From assembly GCA_003427395.1 (NCBI GenBank), contig BFEA01000756.1, forward strand, positions 543,957-573,783: a stretch of 29,827 bases of DNA, read 5' to 3'. This DNA is from Chara braunii (lineage: Eukaryota; Streptophyta; Charophyceae; Charales; Characeae). Every line of letters begins with the position of its first letter. Position 1 is the first letter of the stretch. Position numbers and translations under genes: made by a program. Shown piece by piece: positions 9,599 through 18,821 of the stretch. Under the pieces are notes generated by a model. The model saw only the letters and a program-made list of their open reading frames with translations, was not told the origin of the DNA and did no database searches.

Positions 9599-9910
9599 GA
9601 CGTCGGGAGCGACACGTGGAAACAAGCGGGACGATGTTGGGAGAGCGACACGTGGAAAGAAGCGGGACGATGTTGGGAGAGCGACACGTGGAAACCAGCG
9701 GGACGATGTTGGGAGAGCGACACGTGGAAACAAGCGGGACGATGTTGGGAGAGCGACACGTGGAAACAAGTGGGGGGACCACGTCGGGAGCGACACGTTG
9801 AAACAAGCGGGACGGTGTTGGGAGAGCGACACGTGGAAACAAGGGGGATGATGTTGGGAGAGCGACAAGTGGCCACAAGCGGAGGATGACGTCGGGAGCG
9901 ACACGTGGAA
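9599..9910 (+). repeat. 36-bp G-box minisatellite
   Basis: About eight units of 36 bp have the core GCGACACGTGGAAACAAGCG followed by GGACGATGTTGGGAGA. CACGTG occurs at 9613, 9649, 9685, 9721, 9757, 9830 and 9902, exactly 36 bp apart over the first five; one unit reads CACGTT and one CAAGTG. Because 36 is a multiple of three, frames on both strands stay open as 12-residue repeats. These are by-products of the period and I do not call them genes. Confidence 0.93.
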
Positions 9911-9974
9911 GCTGTTGCTGTAGTGGCAACGACAGCAGTGAATTAGAAAAGGTTACTGTCGTCAGGAACGACGC

Positions 9975-10297
9975 TCGGAAGCCGTGTTGTTGGAGTCGCA
10001 GCAATGGTTTCCTTGATTGCGGGAAATGTGATGATGCTCAATCTGGTCTGGGTATGGTGAGCACTCTCCACTCTCTCTACTCATCGCAGCCATTTGTTAA
10101 TTAATGGGGAGTCGTCCCGGCGAAGAAAAGCCATGGACGGCGAAGAAAAGCCATGGAAGGTTTCCTGCTTTCTTGACCACGGGAGAGAGAAGCCACGCGA
10201 ACGACGGAAGGGAACATATACCGTATTGCAGAACACACTCCACTGACTAATCAGTCAGAGAAAAAGCGCTTGACCGACCGAACGAACTCCCGAGAAG
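9975..10297. other. Short duplications, no recognisable gene
   Basis: A 20-bp unit CGGCGAAGAAAAGCCATGGA is duplicated at about 10119-10157. GGTTTCCTGCTTTCTTGA occurs at about 10159 and again at 10483. Nothing else is recognised. Confidence 0.6.
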
Positions 10298-10571
10298 ATG
10301 ACGCGATGTTTCGGTGAAAGTGCAAAGAAGTTTCACCGACAAGATGTGGAAGTGCAGAGAGCTTTCTCACTGGTGCAAGAGGACGGCATTTCGTCGAAAG
10401 CCGAAGGAGGTTGTTGCGCCGAGTTGATGATCACAGTGCGCACGTCGAAGGGGAAGCAAATGCGGAAGGATAGGCGGCGGCCGGTTTCCTGCTTTCTTGA
10501 ACAGGAGGGGGGGGTCAGTAAGGAGGTGGTAAGGAGAGCGGACCTTCCCGTTGAGACGGGGAGGGGGGGGG
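10298..10571 (+). CDS. Partial hypothetical ORF truncated by assembly gap
   Basis: The ORF starts at an ATG (product begins MTRCFGESAKKFHRQDVEVQ) and stays open for about 91 codons until the run of Ns. Composition is mixed, without homopolymer bias until the terminal Gly codons produced by the G-run. No domain is recognised. The frame reopening after the gap depends only on the number of Ns and means nothing. It could be an exon or chance. Confidence 0.2.
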
Positions 10572-10756
10572 NNNNNNNNNNNNNNNNNNNNNNNNNNNNN
10601 NNNNNNNNNNNNNNNNNNNNNNNNNNNNNNNNNNNNNNNNNNNNNNNNNNNNNNNNNNNNNNNNNNNNNNNNNNNNNNNNNNNNNNNNNNNNNNNNNNNN
10701 NNNNNNNNNNNNNNNNNNNNNNNNNNNNNNNNNNNNNNNNNNNNNNNNNNNNNNNN
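10572..10756. other. Assembly gap, 185 Ns
   Basis: A run of 185 Ns lies between G homopolymers (about 9 G on each side). The gap probably marks a G-rich or simple repeat that could not be assembled. Confidence 0.99.
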
Positions 10757-10849
10757 GGGGGGGGGTTGAGGAGAGCCGATGATCGACGGGGGAGTGTGGG
10801 GGGGTCCATCGACGGGAGAGGGAGGTGCAGAGGGAGGTGCATTTGACGT

Positions 10850-10899
10850 CCGACGTGAGCGGACATGCCGACGGCGGAGTGTTGATCCGCTCACGTCGG
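10850..10899. repeat. 14-bp perfect inverted repeat
   Basis: CCGACGTGAGCGGA (10850-10863) and TCCGCTCACGTCGG (10886-10899) are exact reverse complements with a 22-nt loop, giving a stable GC-rich hairpin beside the gap. Confidence 0.9.
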
Positions 10900-11256
10900 C
10901 TTGCCCACTCAGCACAGTGTGGATGATGATGATGATGACATACCGTATGTGTGTGTCTGGGGTAATTAGTTTGGCAGTCAATTAATCAGCGTTCTCATTC
11001 AGGAGGAGATTGCTCGATCAGCAATGAATGAATAAAACAAGGGGCTCGTGATCCAGTCAAGCTTGAAGCGAAGGGCCGAGATTCAGAAGACGACCAGATT
11101 CAAAAAATGACCAGTGATTGAGTCGCAACTGGAGGTCGGGAGAAGATAAAAAAAAAAAGAAAAAAAAGTCGGATATTTATCGTCAGGAAATCGAGTTTCA
11201 AGGAGGGAAAATAAAAAGCCCACACGAAGCTGGGAAGGTTTATGTACGGGTCAACG

Positions 11257-11290
<34 letters not shown>

Positions 11291-11515
11291 TTGACTAGGG
11301 TACAGCTATACGCTGTTTTATCAAATTTCTTGCGTGTCAAGTCAGGGTAATAATACCCATTAGGTGCGATCAGGAGGCTGTGTCACGTCACTGGGCTGTG
11401 TGAGTGTCCCTTCGCTAATTCATTCATTGGACATCGGCCGCTGCCTCCATCGTTACTGGGTATTTGTGCAGGTCCTCTCTCTCTCTCTCTCTCTCTCTGT
11501 GTATGTGCTCCCGCC
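10900..11515. other. Microsatellites, no recognisable gene
   Basis: GATGAT (10921-10938), an A-rich tract at 11148-11166, (GA)n at 11260-11291 and (CT)n at 11474-11499 are the only structures I can name. Confidence 0.6.
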
Positions 11516-11518
11516 GTT

Positions 11519-11632
11519 GTTCGTTACTTTCGAAAATGTGCACAACGAGAGTGAATCTTCCATTAGATCATGGAAAGAAGATGAACCGCCTTGATTTTTG
11601 TCGTTTGTGCGTGCGAGAGTAGAATGTGGCCC
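11519..11632 (-). mobile_element. Diverged family M element, copy 3
   Basis: Interior landmarks follow the order of copy 1: TTCGAAAATGTGCACAA, GAGTGAATCTTCCA, ATGGAAAGAAGAT, TTGATTTTTGTCGTTTGTGC and GAGAGTAG...TGTGGCCC. The left terminal GGGCCTCG is not recognisable, so the copy is degraded or truncated. Confidence 0.4.
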
Positions 11633-12070
11633 AGGTGCAGGTCCGCGGCAATGCGAAGTCTCTGTCCGTTTGTCGTCTTCACGTTGTCCTGGTACACGTG
11701 TTTTGGGGGGGAGGCGGGTGATTATCCGTCGGCGACGCTTTGCCCGGTCGGCACCTGGCTGCAATCAAGGAAAACCGGAACCGTGCTAGCTGAGGAAAGA
11801 CGACGGACATAGTCGTGCTCGCGCTCACAATACGGGCCGCTTTTGGCACTGACTGTGGATAAAATTACCGCGAGATCATCCCAAAGATTTCTTTTTTTAT
11901 TGGTTGGGAAAGTCCGAGCGTGAGAGGAGTCCCCAATCGAAAAAAAAAAAAGAAATCGGGGGATGATTGCATGATGACGAGTCATTGATGAGAATCTTCT
12001 TCTCCATTCATCGTGTGTATTGTAGGAGGTGATCCCTGTCAGCTGCTCCACGCCATATCTTTACTCGTCA
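11633..12070. other. No recognisable gene
   Basis: Mixed sequence with an A-run at 11940-11951. Short frames are open on both strands, but none has recognisable motifs. Confidence 0.5.
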
Positions 12071-12074
12071 TCAG

Positions 12075-12167
12075 TCGGGAGGGACTTCCATCAGTCGGGA
12101 CTCTTCGATGACCGCTCGCATGTCGGGACTTCCGTCAGTCGGGACTCTTCGATGACCGCTCGCACGA
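12075..12167 (+). repeat. 44-bp tandem duplication
   Basis: GGGACTTCC(A/G)TCAGTCGGGA followed by CTCTTCGATGACCGCTCGCA occurs at 12081 and 12125, period 44 bp, nearly identical. TCAGTCGGGA is itself repeated within each unit. Confidence 0.9.
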
Positions 12168-12612
12168 CCAGGTTCTGTCGCAAAAGCATTACGCAATGTA
12201 TTGGGCGCATCGCCTTGTTTACGCTTTGTTGCAGCGGAAACGCACAAACACACGTGATGATAGAGGATGTGACCATTTTTATGGAATCAAATCAACGTCG
12301 ACCTCATGTCAAACGGGGAATCGAATCGAGAACCTGTGTCCTCGTCTCGATTTATACCGAAGCTGTTGGCCGAACCTGTACCCCCTATAGTTGTTCCCGA
12401 ATGGAACGCGTACGGTTATTACAGCTGCATTTAGGTCAACTTTCAGTCTAGATACATTGCTAATGTCCGTAAAGCTCCATTCGGGTATAATATAGCTGTG
12501 TCGGGGGGGGATCGAAGATAGTCGACGACGGTCGGCACAATCGAGTTCCCCATCATTGTGGGAGATCCAGACTGCGACTCTGACTTGAACTAGACTACGT
12601 TGCCGTTGCGCT

Positions 12613-12797
12613 CTTGTTGCGATCCCGATTGCACTCGCGGACGTCGAATGGGAACGTCGTTTACTGGACACCTGTTGTTGGGATCCCGATTGCACTCCCG
12701 ATTGTACTCTGACTGACTGACTGATCTTTTTGTTGTGGTTGCGATCCCGATTGCATTACTACTGTTATTAAGGTCGTACACACCGGGATCCCGATTG
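12613..12797 (+). repeat. GATCCCGATTG repeat cluster
   Basis: GTTG(C/G)GATCCCGATTGCA or a close variant occurs near 12616, 12676, 12738 and 12785, usually 47-63 bp apart. It is a degenerate tandem repeat with no coding support. Confidence 0.75.
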
Positions 12798-12882
12798 TCT
12801 AGTGCCAGCGGACCGTATTACCGAACCTGTTGCCAAACCTGTTGCGTACGTTGATCTTCATGGCATGCCTATGTTATATATA

Positions 12883-13007
12883 GGGCCTCGCTCCAATACT
12901 CTCCACATGCACAGAAGACAAAAAAAATTGGCCGTGTATCTTCCCATGTTCTAGGGGAAGATTCATTCTCATATTTTGCACATTTGGTGAGTAGTGGAAC
13001 GAGGCCC
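12883..13007 (+). mobile_element. Inverted-repeat element, family M, copy 4
   Basis: The ends GGGCCTCGCTCCAATACTC and GAGTAGTGGAACGAGGCCC are inverted repeats. The interior (CACATGCACAGAAGACAAAA, TTGGCCGTGTATCTTCCCAT, GATTCATTCTCATATTTTGC) matches copies 1 and 2. A 41-bp piece of the interior, from TATCTTCCCATGTTCTAGGG, is duplicated at 13051-13092. Confidence 0.75.
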
Positions 13008-13124
13008 GTATGCGCGAAGATCGATCGAACGGTTGTTAGCGGCAGCTCTGTATCTTCCCATGTTCTAGGGGAAGATCCATTCCCATCTTTTAGGGCGTTC
13101 AAACGCGCAGAATCTCTGCTGCAG

Positions 13125-13375
13125 TACCTGATCTTCACGTTATGCATGCCTTTTTAGATCGTACGGACGGTCGTGTTTTAGCAAATGCCTAATTAGGAAT
13201 GAGGCTGTCACCGCACCTGATCTTCATGTTATTTTAAGCATAAAGATCGTGCGGATGGTCGTTTTTTTTTAGCGGCATCATAGGGTGTGACCGAACCTAG
13301 TTCCGGACCTGGTCTGCATGTTGGTATGTATGCATGCATGAAGATCATACTACGGACGGTGGCTCGAACGCCCGC
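13125..13375 (+). repeat. Degenerate tandem repeat with GATCTTCATGTT modules
   Basis: Roughly three units contain, in order, ACCTG(A/G)TCT(T/G)CA(C/T)GTT, a GCAT-rich segment, and (A)GATC(G/A)TACGGACGGT. Related fragments begin at about 12841. Units are too diverged to define a sharp period. Confidence 0.6.
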
Positions 13376-13461
13376 GCAACCTGTTAGTTAGTCTCGCGCC
13401 GTTGGATGAGTCGATCGTCGCATCGCGCTGGCGAAGACGACGAAACGAATCTAGACTCAAT

Positions 13462-13473
13462 TTTGGCGCCAAA
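13462..13473. promoter_or_regulatory. E2F-like palindrome
   Basis: TTTGGCGCCAAA is a perfect 12-bp palindrome matching the E2F consensus TTTSSCGC on both strands. No gene start is evident nearby, so function is unsupported; a chance match is possible. Confidence 0.25.
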
Positions 13474-13599
13474 TTTACTCACTTTTCTTTTTTTAATTCT
13501 ATTACTTATTATTTTACAGTATTAGTATGTTGGAAAAAGATTGTTCGGGCGGGTTGAAACGGTAGCTGGCGCTACTCCATATCCTTCTTCGCCAATCGG

Positions 13600-13890
13600 G
13601 ATTTCGCGCGACTTTTTTTTTTTTCGGGTTTTTGGTTGACGGCCGCATTTGATTTCCGCATCCTTCTTCGCAAAATCGGGGCATTTCGCGCGCCTTTTTT
13701 TTTTTTTTTTTTGACGGCCGCGTTTTATTTCCGCATCCTTCTTCGCAAAATCGGGGCATTTCGCGCGCCTTCTTTTTTCTTTTTTAAGTTGACGGCCGCA
13801 TTTTATTTCCGCATCCTTCGCAAAAGCGGGGCATTTCGCGCGCCTTTTTTTTTGTTTTTTTGTTGACGCCCGCACTTGATTTCCGAGACG
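13600..13890 (-). repeat. Tandem repeat of 73-78 bp with T-runs
   Basis: GACG(G/C)CCGC(A/G) begins units at 13638, 13713, 13791 and 13864. Each unit continues with TTTCCGCATCCTTCTTCGCA and CGGGGCATTTCGCGCGCC and ends in a T-run of 9-18. On the minus strand the first two periods (75 and 78 bp) preserve a frame with RAKCPDFAKKDAEIK repeats, inside an ORF at 13522-14094. The last period (73 bp) would change frame, but T-run length absorbs it. A Lys-rich repeat protein is possible; a plain minisatellite is more likely. Confidence 0.8.
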
Positions 13891-14400
13891 TTGATCCATT
13901 CCTCGATCTGATGCTGCGGCAGGATTGTTTCCCTCCCGTCTTTCTTTCCTGTTCCTGCTTCTCGACCGGATCCGATCAAAGAAGGCTCGTGGCAGTGATC
14001 GTCGTTGACAGCGACAAGCTGCTGATGGGAAGATGAGGGTGAGGACACTCTTTGCTCTTTGCTCTAGCTGCCTTTTGGCCATAGGGAGCTCCAAAATGCG
14101 AGAGTTTTCATTGAGACGAGTGTCGACAAGGCGCGATGATGAGTTCTTCCGATTGCAATGGACGAGGCATTACGATGCATGCATGCTGGACATCGACATC
14201 GAGATCTGGTGGGTGATGGGTGGGCGGGTATCTGTTGTTCGTCGAGGACCGACAGAGAAGGAATGATTGCAGAAAGGAAGAAGAGGAAGAGGAAGATGGT
14301 GAAGATGGGGGAGGGGGAAATCATGTCTGTGTGAGAAAGGGTGTCTCTGTTCTCGTGTGTGAAAATGTCTGTGTGAGAGACAGAAAGAGAGAGAGGTGAA
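13891..14400. other. No recognisable gene
   Basis: Mixed-composition sequence with only short frames. It includes the N-terminal part of the minus-strand frame that continues into the tandem repeat at 13600. A GAAGAAGAGGAAGAGGAAGA purine stretch lies near 14276. Confidence 0.45.
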
Positions 14401-14401
14401 A

Positions 14402-14501
<100 letters not shown>

Positions 14502-15124
14502 GGTTGTGGGTGCCAGAATAGGCGAAGAACGAGGCGGACGGAAAAGGAAAAAGGGAGAGAAGAGGCGCGGCGGAGTACCAGCGTTGGCGCGCTTATCGCA
14601 CTCATCTACTCTGTGCGGCTCGTCTGCTGAAAATGGCCGTTTTGGAATGGTAAGGACTAAATGCGTGGACTCGTGTTTCCAAGAAAGATCTCAGGATATG
14701 CAAGGGCACCCACTTTTTTGAGCGGGCTATTCGTCGTTGGTATGGGTGACTGGCGTTTTTCTCTCGACAGCGATGGCGTTCTGACTGCTGAAAGGTCGTT
14801 AGGACGACTATGGTGGTTTCGGGCGTGCATTTTTTTCTTTTTTTTGAAGTTTTAAAATTTTTATCTGCTTAGTTTTTTTGCTATGCAGCGGGTTTTACGA
14901 TTGTTATGGAATCTTTAGAAGGTGCTCACACAGAGAGAGAGAGAGAGAGAGTGAGAGCGTCGATCTGATTGAGGACGACGGAATAAAAGGAGCCAGTGTG
15001 CGGTTCTTCGGGAACGTCCGAGGATAATGGTGGGGTTTAGGACGAGGGAGATGTTTTTTCTTCTTCCGCATTTGTTGTGTTAGATCGCCCAGGCGATCGA
15101 AGCGTGGGGGGGGGGAGGACGGGG

Positions 15125-15130
15125 TCGCGC

Positions 15131-15212
<82 letters not shown>
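15125..15212 (+). repeat. (GC)n(GT)n(GA)n compound microsatellite
   Basis: (CG)n, then (GT)n, then (GA)n lie in direct succession. The (CG)n(GT)n part, about 47 bp of alternating purine-pyrimidine, is a strong candidate for Z-DNA under supercoiling. Confidence 0.95.
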
Positions 15213-15217
<5 letters not shown>

Positions 15218-15238
15218 AAAGAAAACGTTGGTTCTTGC

Positions 15239-15362
15239 TCGATGAGGCAACAGAGATTGATTGTCGAACTAGTCCACTGACATGTTGCTGTATGTAGTCG
15301 TCCTTCGGAGCGTAGGCGATCGGGATAGGTTGCGGGGCCTCTGTTGTCCTCGGCAGCTCAAC
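15239..15362 (-). CDS. Possible exon of unknown protein
   Basis: On the minus strand, downstream of an ATCAAG that could serve as a splice acceptor, the frame reads EIVELPRTTEAPQPIPIAYA and continues PKDDYIQQHVSGLVRQSISV. Its composition is much more protein-like than the surrounding repeats. Upstream of this AG lies a block that recurs at 20366-20516; the similarity ends close to the same AG, which is why I place an exon edge here. I cannot identify a donor or other exons with confidence. Family unknown. Confidence 0.22.
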
Positions 15363-15368
15363 GATCTC

Positions 15369-15476
15369 CTTGATTTTTTTTGTGGAAATGAGCGCGTGCG
15401 GCACACAGAGAGAGAGAGAGAGAGAGAGGGTTGGGGGATGTAGGTGAACTTTTTTAGTAGAGTATCTGCCATCTCA
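15369..15476 (-). repeat. Dispersed repeat R, copy 1
   Basis: CTTGATTTTTTTTGTGGAAA, TGAGCGCGTGCGGCACAC, a microsatellite, and GGATGTAGGTGAACTTTTTT then GAGTATCTGCCATCT occur in the same order at 20366-20516. On the minus strand both copies encode an ATG-led peptide MAD(T/A)L(L/R)KKFTYIP just before the microsatellite. This may be a non-LTR or gene-fragment repeat; type not determined. Confidence 0.75.
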
Positions 15477-15555
15477 GAAGTGGGAGTGCAATCGGTGGAG
15501 GTGAACTTTTTTAGTAGAGTATCTGCCATCTCAGAAGTGGGAGTGCAATCGGTGG
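15442..15555 (-). repeat. 57-bp tandem duplication
   Basis: AGGTGAACTTTTTTAGTAGA begins units at 15442 and 15499; each ends with GTGCAATCGGTGG. The 57-bp period is 19 codons, so the minus-strand MADTLLKKFT peptide is repeated in frame. The R copy at 20366 has one unit only, so this duplication is local. Confidence 0.92.
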
Positions 15556-15714
15556 AGAGAAGTATGACAGTGAAGCCATCTTATTCATTAGCGTGGAAAC
15601 AGAGTCAGGACTGTTCTCATCTTTGTCTCGGATTAGGTGGAGTGGGTATCGATGGTAGTAGGGTTATCATCAACTCTCTTGGGATAGGAAGTTGATTGAT
15701 AGCTATTCTTTGGA

Positions 15715-15990
15715 GATGTATTCTCCCTCCTTTTCCCATTCTCTCTCCCACTCTCCTCTTTCCATCCACTCCCCGGTCCCACCCCCTCCGCCCCTCCGCC
15801 TTTTCTCTGCGACTTTCCCTCCTCTTTCTGTCTACTCCCTCGTCCTCCTCCCCCTCCCCCCCCCCGTTCCGCTCACCCTCTCACGCATTCTTTCTCTCTC
15901 ACTCTGCCCTCCTTTTTCCATCCACTCCCCCGTCTCTCCCCTCCTGCCCCCTTCCGCCCCCTTCCGCCCCCCACGTTCGCACGCCTCTTT
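15715..15990 (+). repeat. Polypyrimidine tract
   Basis: C/T-rich sequence with CCTCC, CTCTCTC and CCCCC runs and imperfect repeats (TTTCCATCCACTCCC at about 15757 and 15914). Open frames are Ser/Pro-rich artefacts of the composition. Confidence 0.8.
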
Positions 15991-16133
15991 GTCAAAATTT
16001 CATTGGGAAATTAGGTGTCCCGATCCCGGCGCTTAGTATTCTTTCCTAATCAGTCTTGTAAATGAAACAACATGAAATTCGTTTTCTCGGTGGGTGAAAC
16101 GTTTGTCCCATTCTCTCCCCCTCCCCCCCCCTT

Positions 16134-16180
16134 CTTTTTTTTTTTTTTTTTTTTTTTTTNAAAAAAAAAAAAAAAAAAAA
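16134..16180. other. T-run, single N, A-run
   Basis: About 26 T, one N at 16160, then 20 A. A perfect homopolymer inversion joined by one N looks like an assembly join rather than biology. Confidence 0.85.
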
Positions 16181-16590
16181 GTCAGTTTCCCGTTTTCTCG
16201 TGGTTTTTTTTCTTCTTTTTTTTCTTTTTCTTTTTCCTCTTTTTTCTTTTCGGATGTCATCATAGGACGTTTTCTCGTGGGTTGTCTTCGTTGCCCTTCG
16301 ATTTGCTGGAAGCTAGGTTTGCACCGTAAGTGCAATGTGCTTTTGCTCTTGTTTATTTATTTCGATGGAACGAAAGAAACAGAGATCGTTTCATTAAATG
16401 ATGCTGGGGGGGGGGGGGGGGGGAGCAAGGTGGAGTTGAAAATACAGCAACCACGAGAGAGTGCGAATCGTCGAAGTCTTTTCCTCCTTTTTTTTCTTTT
16501 TTTTTCTTTCTTTCTGTCGGGAATGATCTTGTACTCGTTTTGTGTGTTTTTATTGTCATCAGGTTCTCCGAGAGGGTGAGGGATTCCGAT
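16181..16590. other. T- and G-rich filler, no recognisable gene
   Basis: Contains T-rich CTTTTT runs, an 18-base G-run at 16406-16423 and further T-runs near 16488-16508. No gene is seen. Confidence 0.6.
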
Positions 16591-16593
16591 TTT

Positions 16594-16760
16594 GGGCCAG
16601 ATCCCACTGAGCAAACAGGATTGGAATAAGTGTGTGAATCTGGACGTGTTTGTGGAGAGGTGCAAAAAACTGTTCTTGATCTGCTTTTCTGCATCTGTGT
16701 GTGGAACACGTCCAGATCCAGACACACTTGTATTCCAATCCTCTTTGCCAGTGGGATTCC
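16594..16760. mobile_element. Fold-back element, family H, copy 4
   Basis: The left arm GGGCCAGATCCCACTGAGCA, then GGATTGGAATAAGTGTGTGA and ATCTGGACGTGTTTGTGGAG, pairs with a right arm ending TTCCAATCCTCTTTGCCAGTGGGA. The loop is near the GATCTGCTTTTCTGCATC segment. GGGATTCCGA(T/C)TTTG flanks or overlaps both edges (16580 and 16753) and might be a target duplication. The nearest relative is copy 3. Confidence 0.78.
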
Positions 16761-17098
16761 GACTTTGTCTGTCCGTTTGCACCAAGTGAGAATTTATGTT
16801 CGTCCCGTCTGGTGGGATTACTCTACTCTGTTGTAGGAAAAGAAATAATATTTCAGAAGATTGATTGAGCAGTACTCATGATTGGTACTGTATAGTTTAT
16901 TTTGTTTAAAAAAAAAATAAAAAAAAAATTGGTACGGTATAGTTATTTTGTAGTGTCAGAAGAATCAGAAAAGGTTGCCAACGCTCAGTAAGTACCTTTC
17001 TGATCATGTCCGTTGATTGGGTTTGGCTGTGGGGTTGTAGTAGCCCTGCTGGAATTTTGACCCATGGCATTGTTATTTAATTTGAACTTATTTCCAAC
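16761..17098. other. No recognisable gene
   Basis: AT-richer sequence with A-runs at about 16908-16927. TTGGTACTGTATAGTTTATTTTG and TTGGTACGGTATAGTTATTTTG form a short direct repeat (16883 and 16929). Confidence 0.5.
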
Positions 17099-17143
17099 TG
17101 GTGTGTGTGTGTGGCTGTGTGTGTGTGTGTGCATGTGTGTGTG

Positions 17144-17176
<33 letters not shown>

Positions 17177-17467
17177 ATGTGTGTATGTGTGTGCACGTGC
17201 GTGTGTGCACGTACGTGTGCAGTTCTAGCTGAGTGTGTGCACGTGTGTATGTGTGTGCACGTGTGTGCATGTGTGCGTGCTTATGCATGCACGTGCGTGC
17301 TTATGCATGTCTGTGTGGTGTGTGGGTGTTTGTTGTTTATTTGTCTTTATTTGTGTTTGTTTGTTGTTGTGTTTGTTGGTTTGTTTGTGTGCTTTGTTCG
17401 TTTGTTGCTTTCAGGTCGTTGGATGAGTAATTGGAAAACTTGAATTTCCCCGTCAATGGGAATTTTG

Positions 17468-17526
<59 letters not shown>
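17099..17526 (+). repeat. TG-rich microsatellites
   Basis: Interrupted (TG)n with GCATG and GCACG insertions spans 17099-17290, then TTTG-rich sequence to about 17410, and pure (TG)n at 17470-17526. Cys/Val-rich frames here are artefacts. Confidence 0.92.
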
Positions 17527-17528
<2 letters not shown>

Positions 17529-17834
17529 CGTGTTATCGCAATTCCTGGTCTTTGGGTGACAATGTGAAACATGGATTTTCCTGTTAATGCCACAACTTAA
17601 TGGGAAGCTTGCAGTGTATGTCCCTGTGTATAGCGCTTTCTGGATTTTTTTGTTACTCAATACTCAATAGTGATGTCGGTAAATTTAATGAAATTGCTAT
17701 CACTTTGGGATATTCACGGACGTAGACTCTACCCACTTTGTCCCTTCTTAAGTTGGCGAGCGAGACTGCAGCGTTCCGGTGCATGATCAGCACGTGGTCC
17801 GTGGTGGTGCCTATATGCGTTTTGACGGGGCTAG

Positions 17835-18125
17835 CCTATCCTATCCTATCCTATCCTATCCTATCTTATCCCGTAGCATATCCTATTATGGTATCCTGTC
17901 CTATCCTATCTTATCGAATCCCATCCTCTTCTATTCTATCCTCTCCTCTCCTCTCCTCTCCTATCTTGTCTCCTATCCTCTCCCGTCCTCTCCTAACCTC
18001 TCCTTTCCTCTCCTCTCCTCTCCTCTCGTCTCCTATCCTATCCTATCGTATCCTATCCTATCCTATCCTATCTCGTACCCTTTCCCTATCCTGTCCTGTC
18101 TCCGAGCCAATCCTACCCTGTCCCA
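17835..18125 (+). repeat. (CTATC)n pentanucleotide array
   Basis: CCTAT/CCTCT pentamers run imperfectly for nearly 290 bp, with pure blocks at 17836-17866 and 18032-18071. The SYPIL-type peptide frames follow from the repeat. Confidence 0.95.
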
Positions 18126-18282
18126 TTCCCATTTATAACTGATGACATTCTTGGAACGGCCATTCAGACCTGACCCTTCGATATGATAGAACCTGACAAG
18201 TGGGTGTTTGCCATGAAAAAGAGATGTTTTATGAACTTCTATACCCCTAGACAAAAGGGACCTCAGAATGTGCTTGTAGCCC

Positions 18283-18362
18283 AATTGGATAGAGCTCCAC
18301 ATAGCGGTTTTGAAAGCATTCCACCAGTTGAGCTGGCGACTTTCAACCCTTTGGGTCTTAAT
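18283..18362 (+). pseudogene. tRNA-like relic
   Basis: TAGCCCAATTGGATAGAGC at 18288-18306 fits the tRNA D-arm and internal A box (TRGCNNARYNGG), with one D-stem mismatch. About 50 bp on, TTTCAACCC could be an eroded T-arm/B box. The anticodon stem does not fold and acceptor ends do not pair. The antisense strand also shows a D-arm-like CAGCTCAACTGG. A degraded tRNA-derived SINE head is the most economical reading. Confidence 0.35.
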
Positions 18363-18429
18363 TCACTGCCTATGTTCCCTTTACGTTATCATTGCGCTGT
18401 CACTATAATTCTTTTATTTCTTATTTTTG

Positions 18430-18493
18430 CTTCTTCTTCTTCTTCTTCTTCTTCTTCTTCTTCTTCTTCTTCTTCTTCTTCTTCTTCTTCTTC
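18430..18493 (+). repeat. (TTC)n microsatellite
   Basis: About 21 uninterrupted TTC units. Similar TTC tracts occur at about 19594-19625 and, imperfectly, 19831-19902. Confidence 0.97.
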
Positions 18494-18787
18494 ATTGCCC
18501 TAGCACGGTTTGCTAAGGGCACCATGGCACTCAAAGAGTCTTGGCGGAGGCTGCTTGAGTACATGGTATGCTGGCAGGCAAAGAAGGGTAATAGACGATT
18601 GTACACTATTTAGATATTGAAATAGGGATATTTAGATATAGAAATGGGGATATGTAGGTGTTTACTTCGAGTAGTCTGTCGTCCTTTTTACAGACAGCCC
18701 TGCTTGGCATCCGCGCCGAGAAGTACCTCCGCCTGGTTACCCTGAAATATGTGTGCTGCAGTAAAAAGGAAGTGATACTACTGCAGC

Positions 18788-18821
18788 CGCGCTAACGGGC
18801 GAGCGCTCGCCTGTTAGCGCG
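18788..18821. repeat. 34-bp loop-less palindrome
   Basis: CGCGCTAACGGGCGAGC faces its complement with no spacer and one mismatch. The half-site CTAAYGGGCGAGCG recurs at 18846. This could be the joined ends of two inverted elements. Confidence 0.85.

Noticed and set aside
8039-9910. CRISPR-like array of regular repeats
   Set aside because: Units are contiguous or vary without unique spacers, there are no cas genes, and the context is eukaryotic.
9354-10004. Long frames on both strands giving 12-residue repeat proteins
   Set aside because: The 36-bp period keeps several frames open on both strands at once, so none is specifically supported.
12310-12345. B-box-like GATTCGATTCCCC on the minus strand, possible tRNA
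   Set aside because: No A box at proper distance and no cloverleaf; single-motif coincidence.
16580-16767. GGGATTCCGAYTTTG as a definite target-site duplication of the H element
   Set aside because: The right copy overlaps the expected terminal repeat (CAGTGGGAT), so part of the match is the element itself.
17738-18142. SYPILSYP-type repeat protein
   Set aside because: Pure translation of the CTATC pentanucleotide array.
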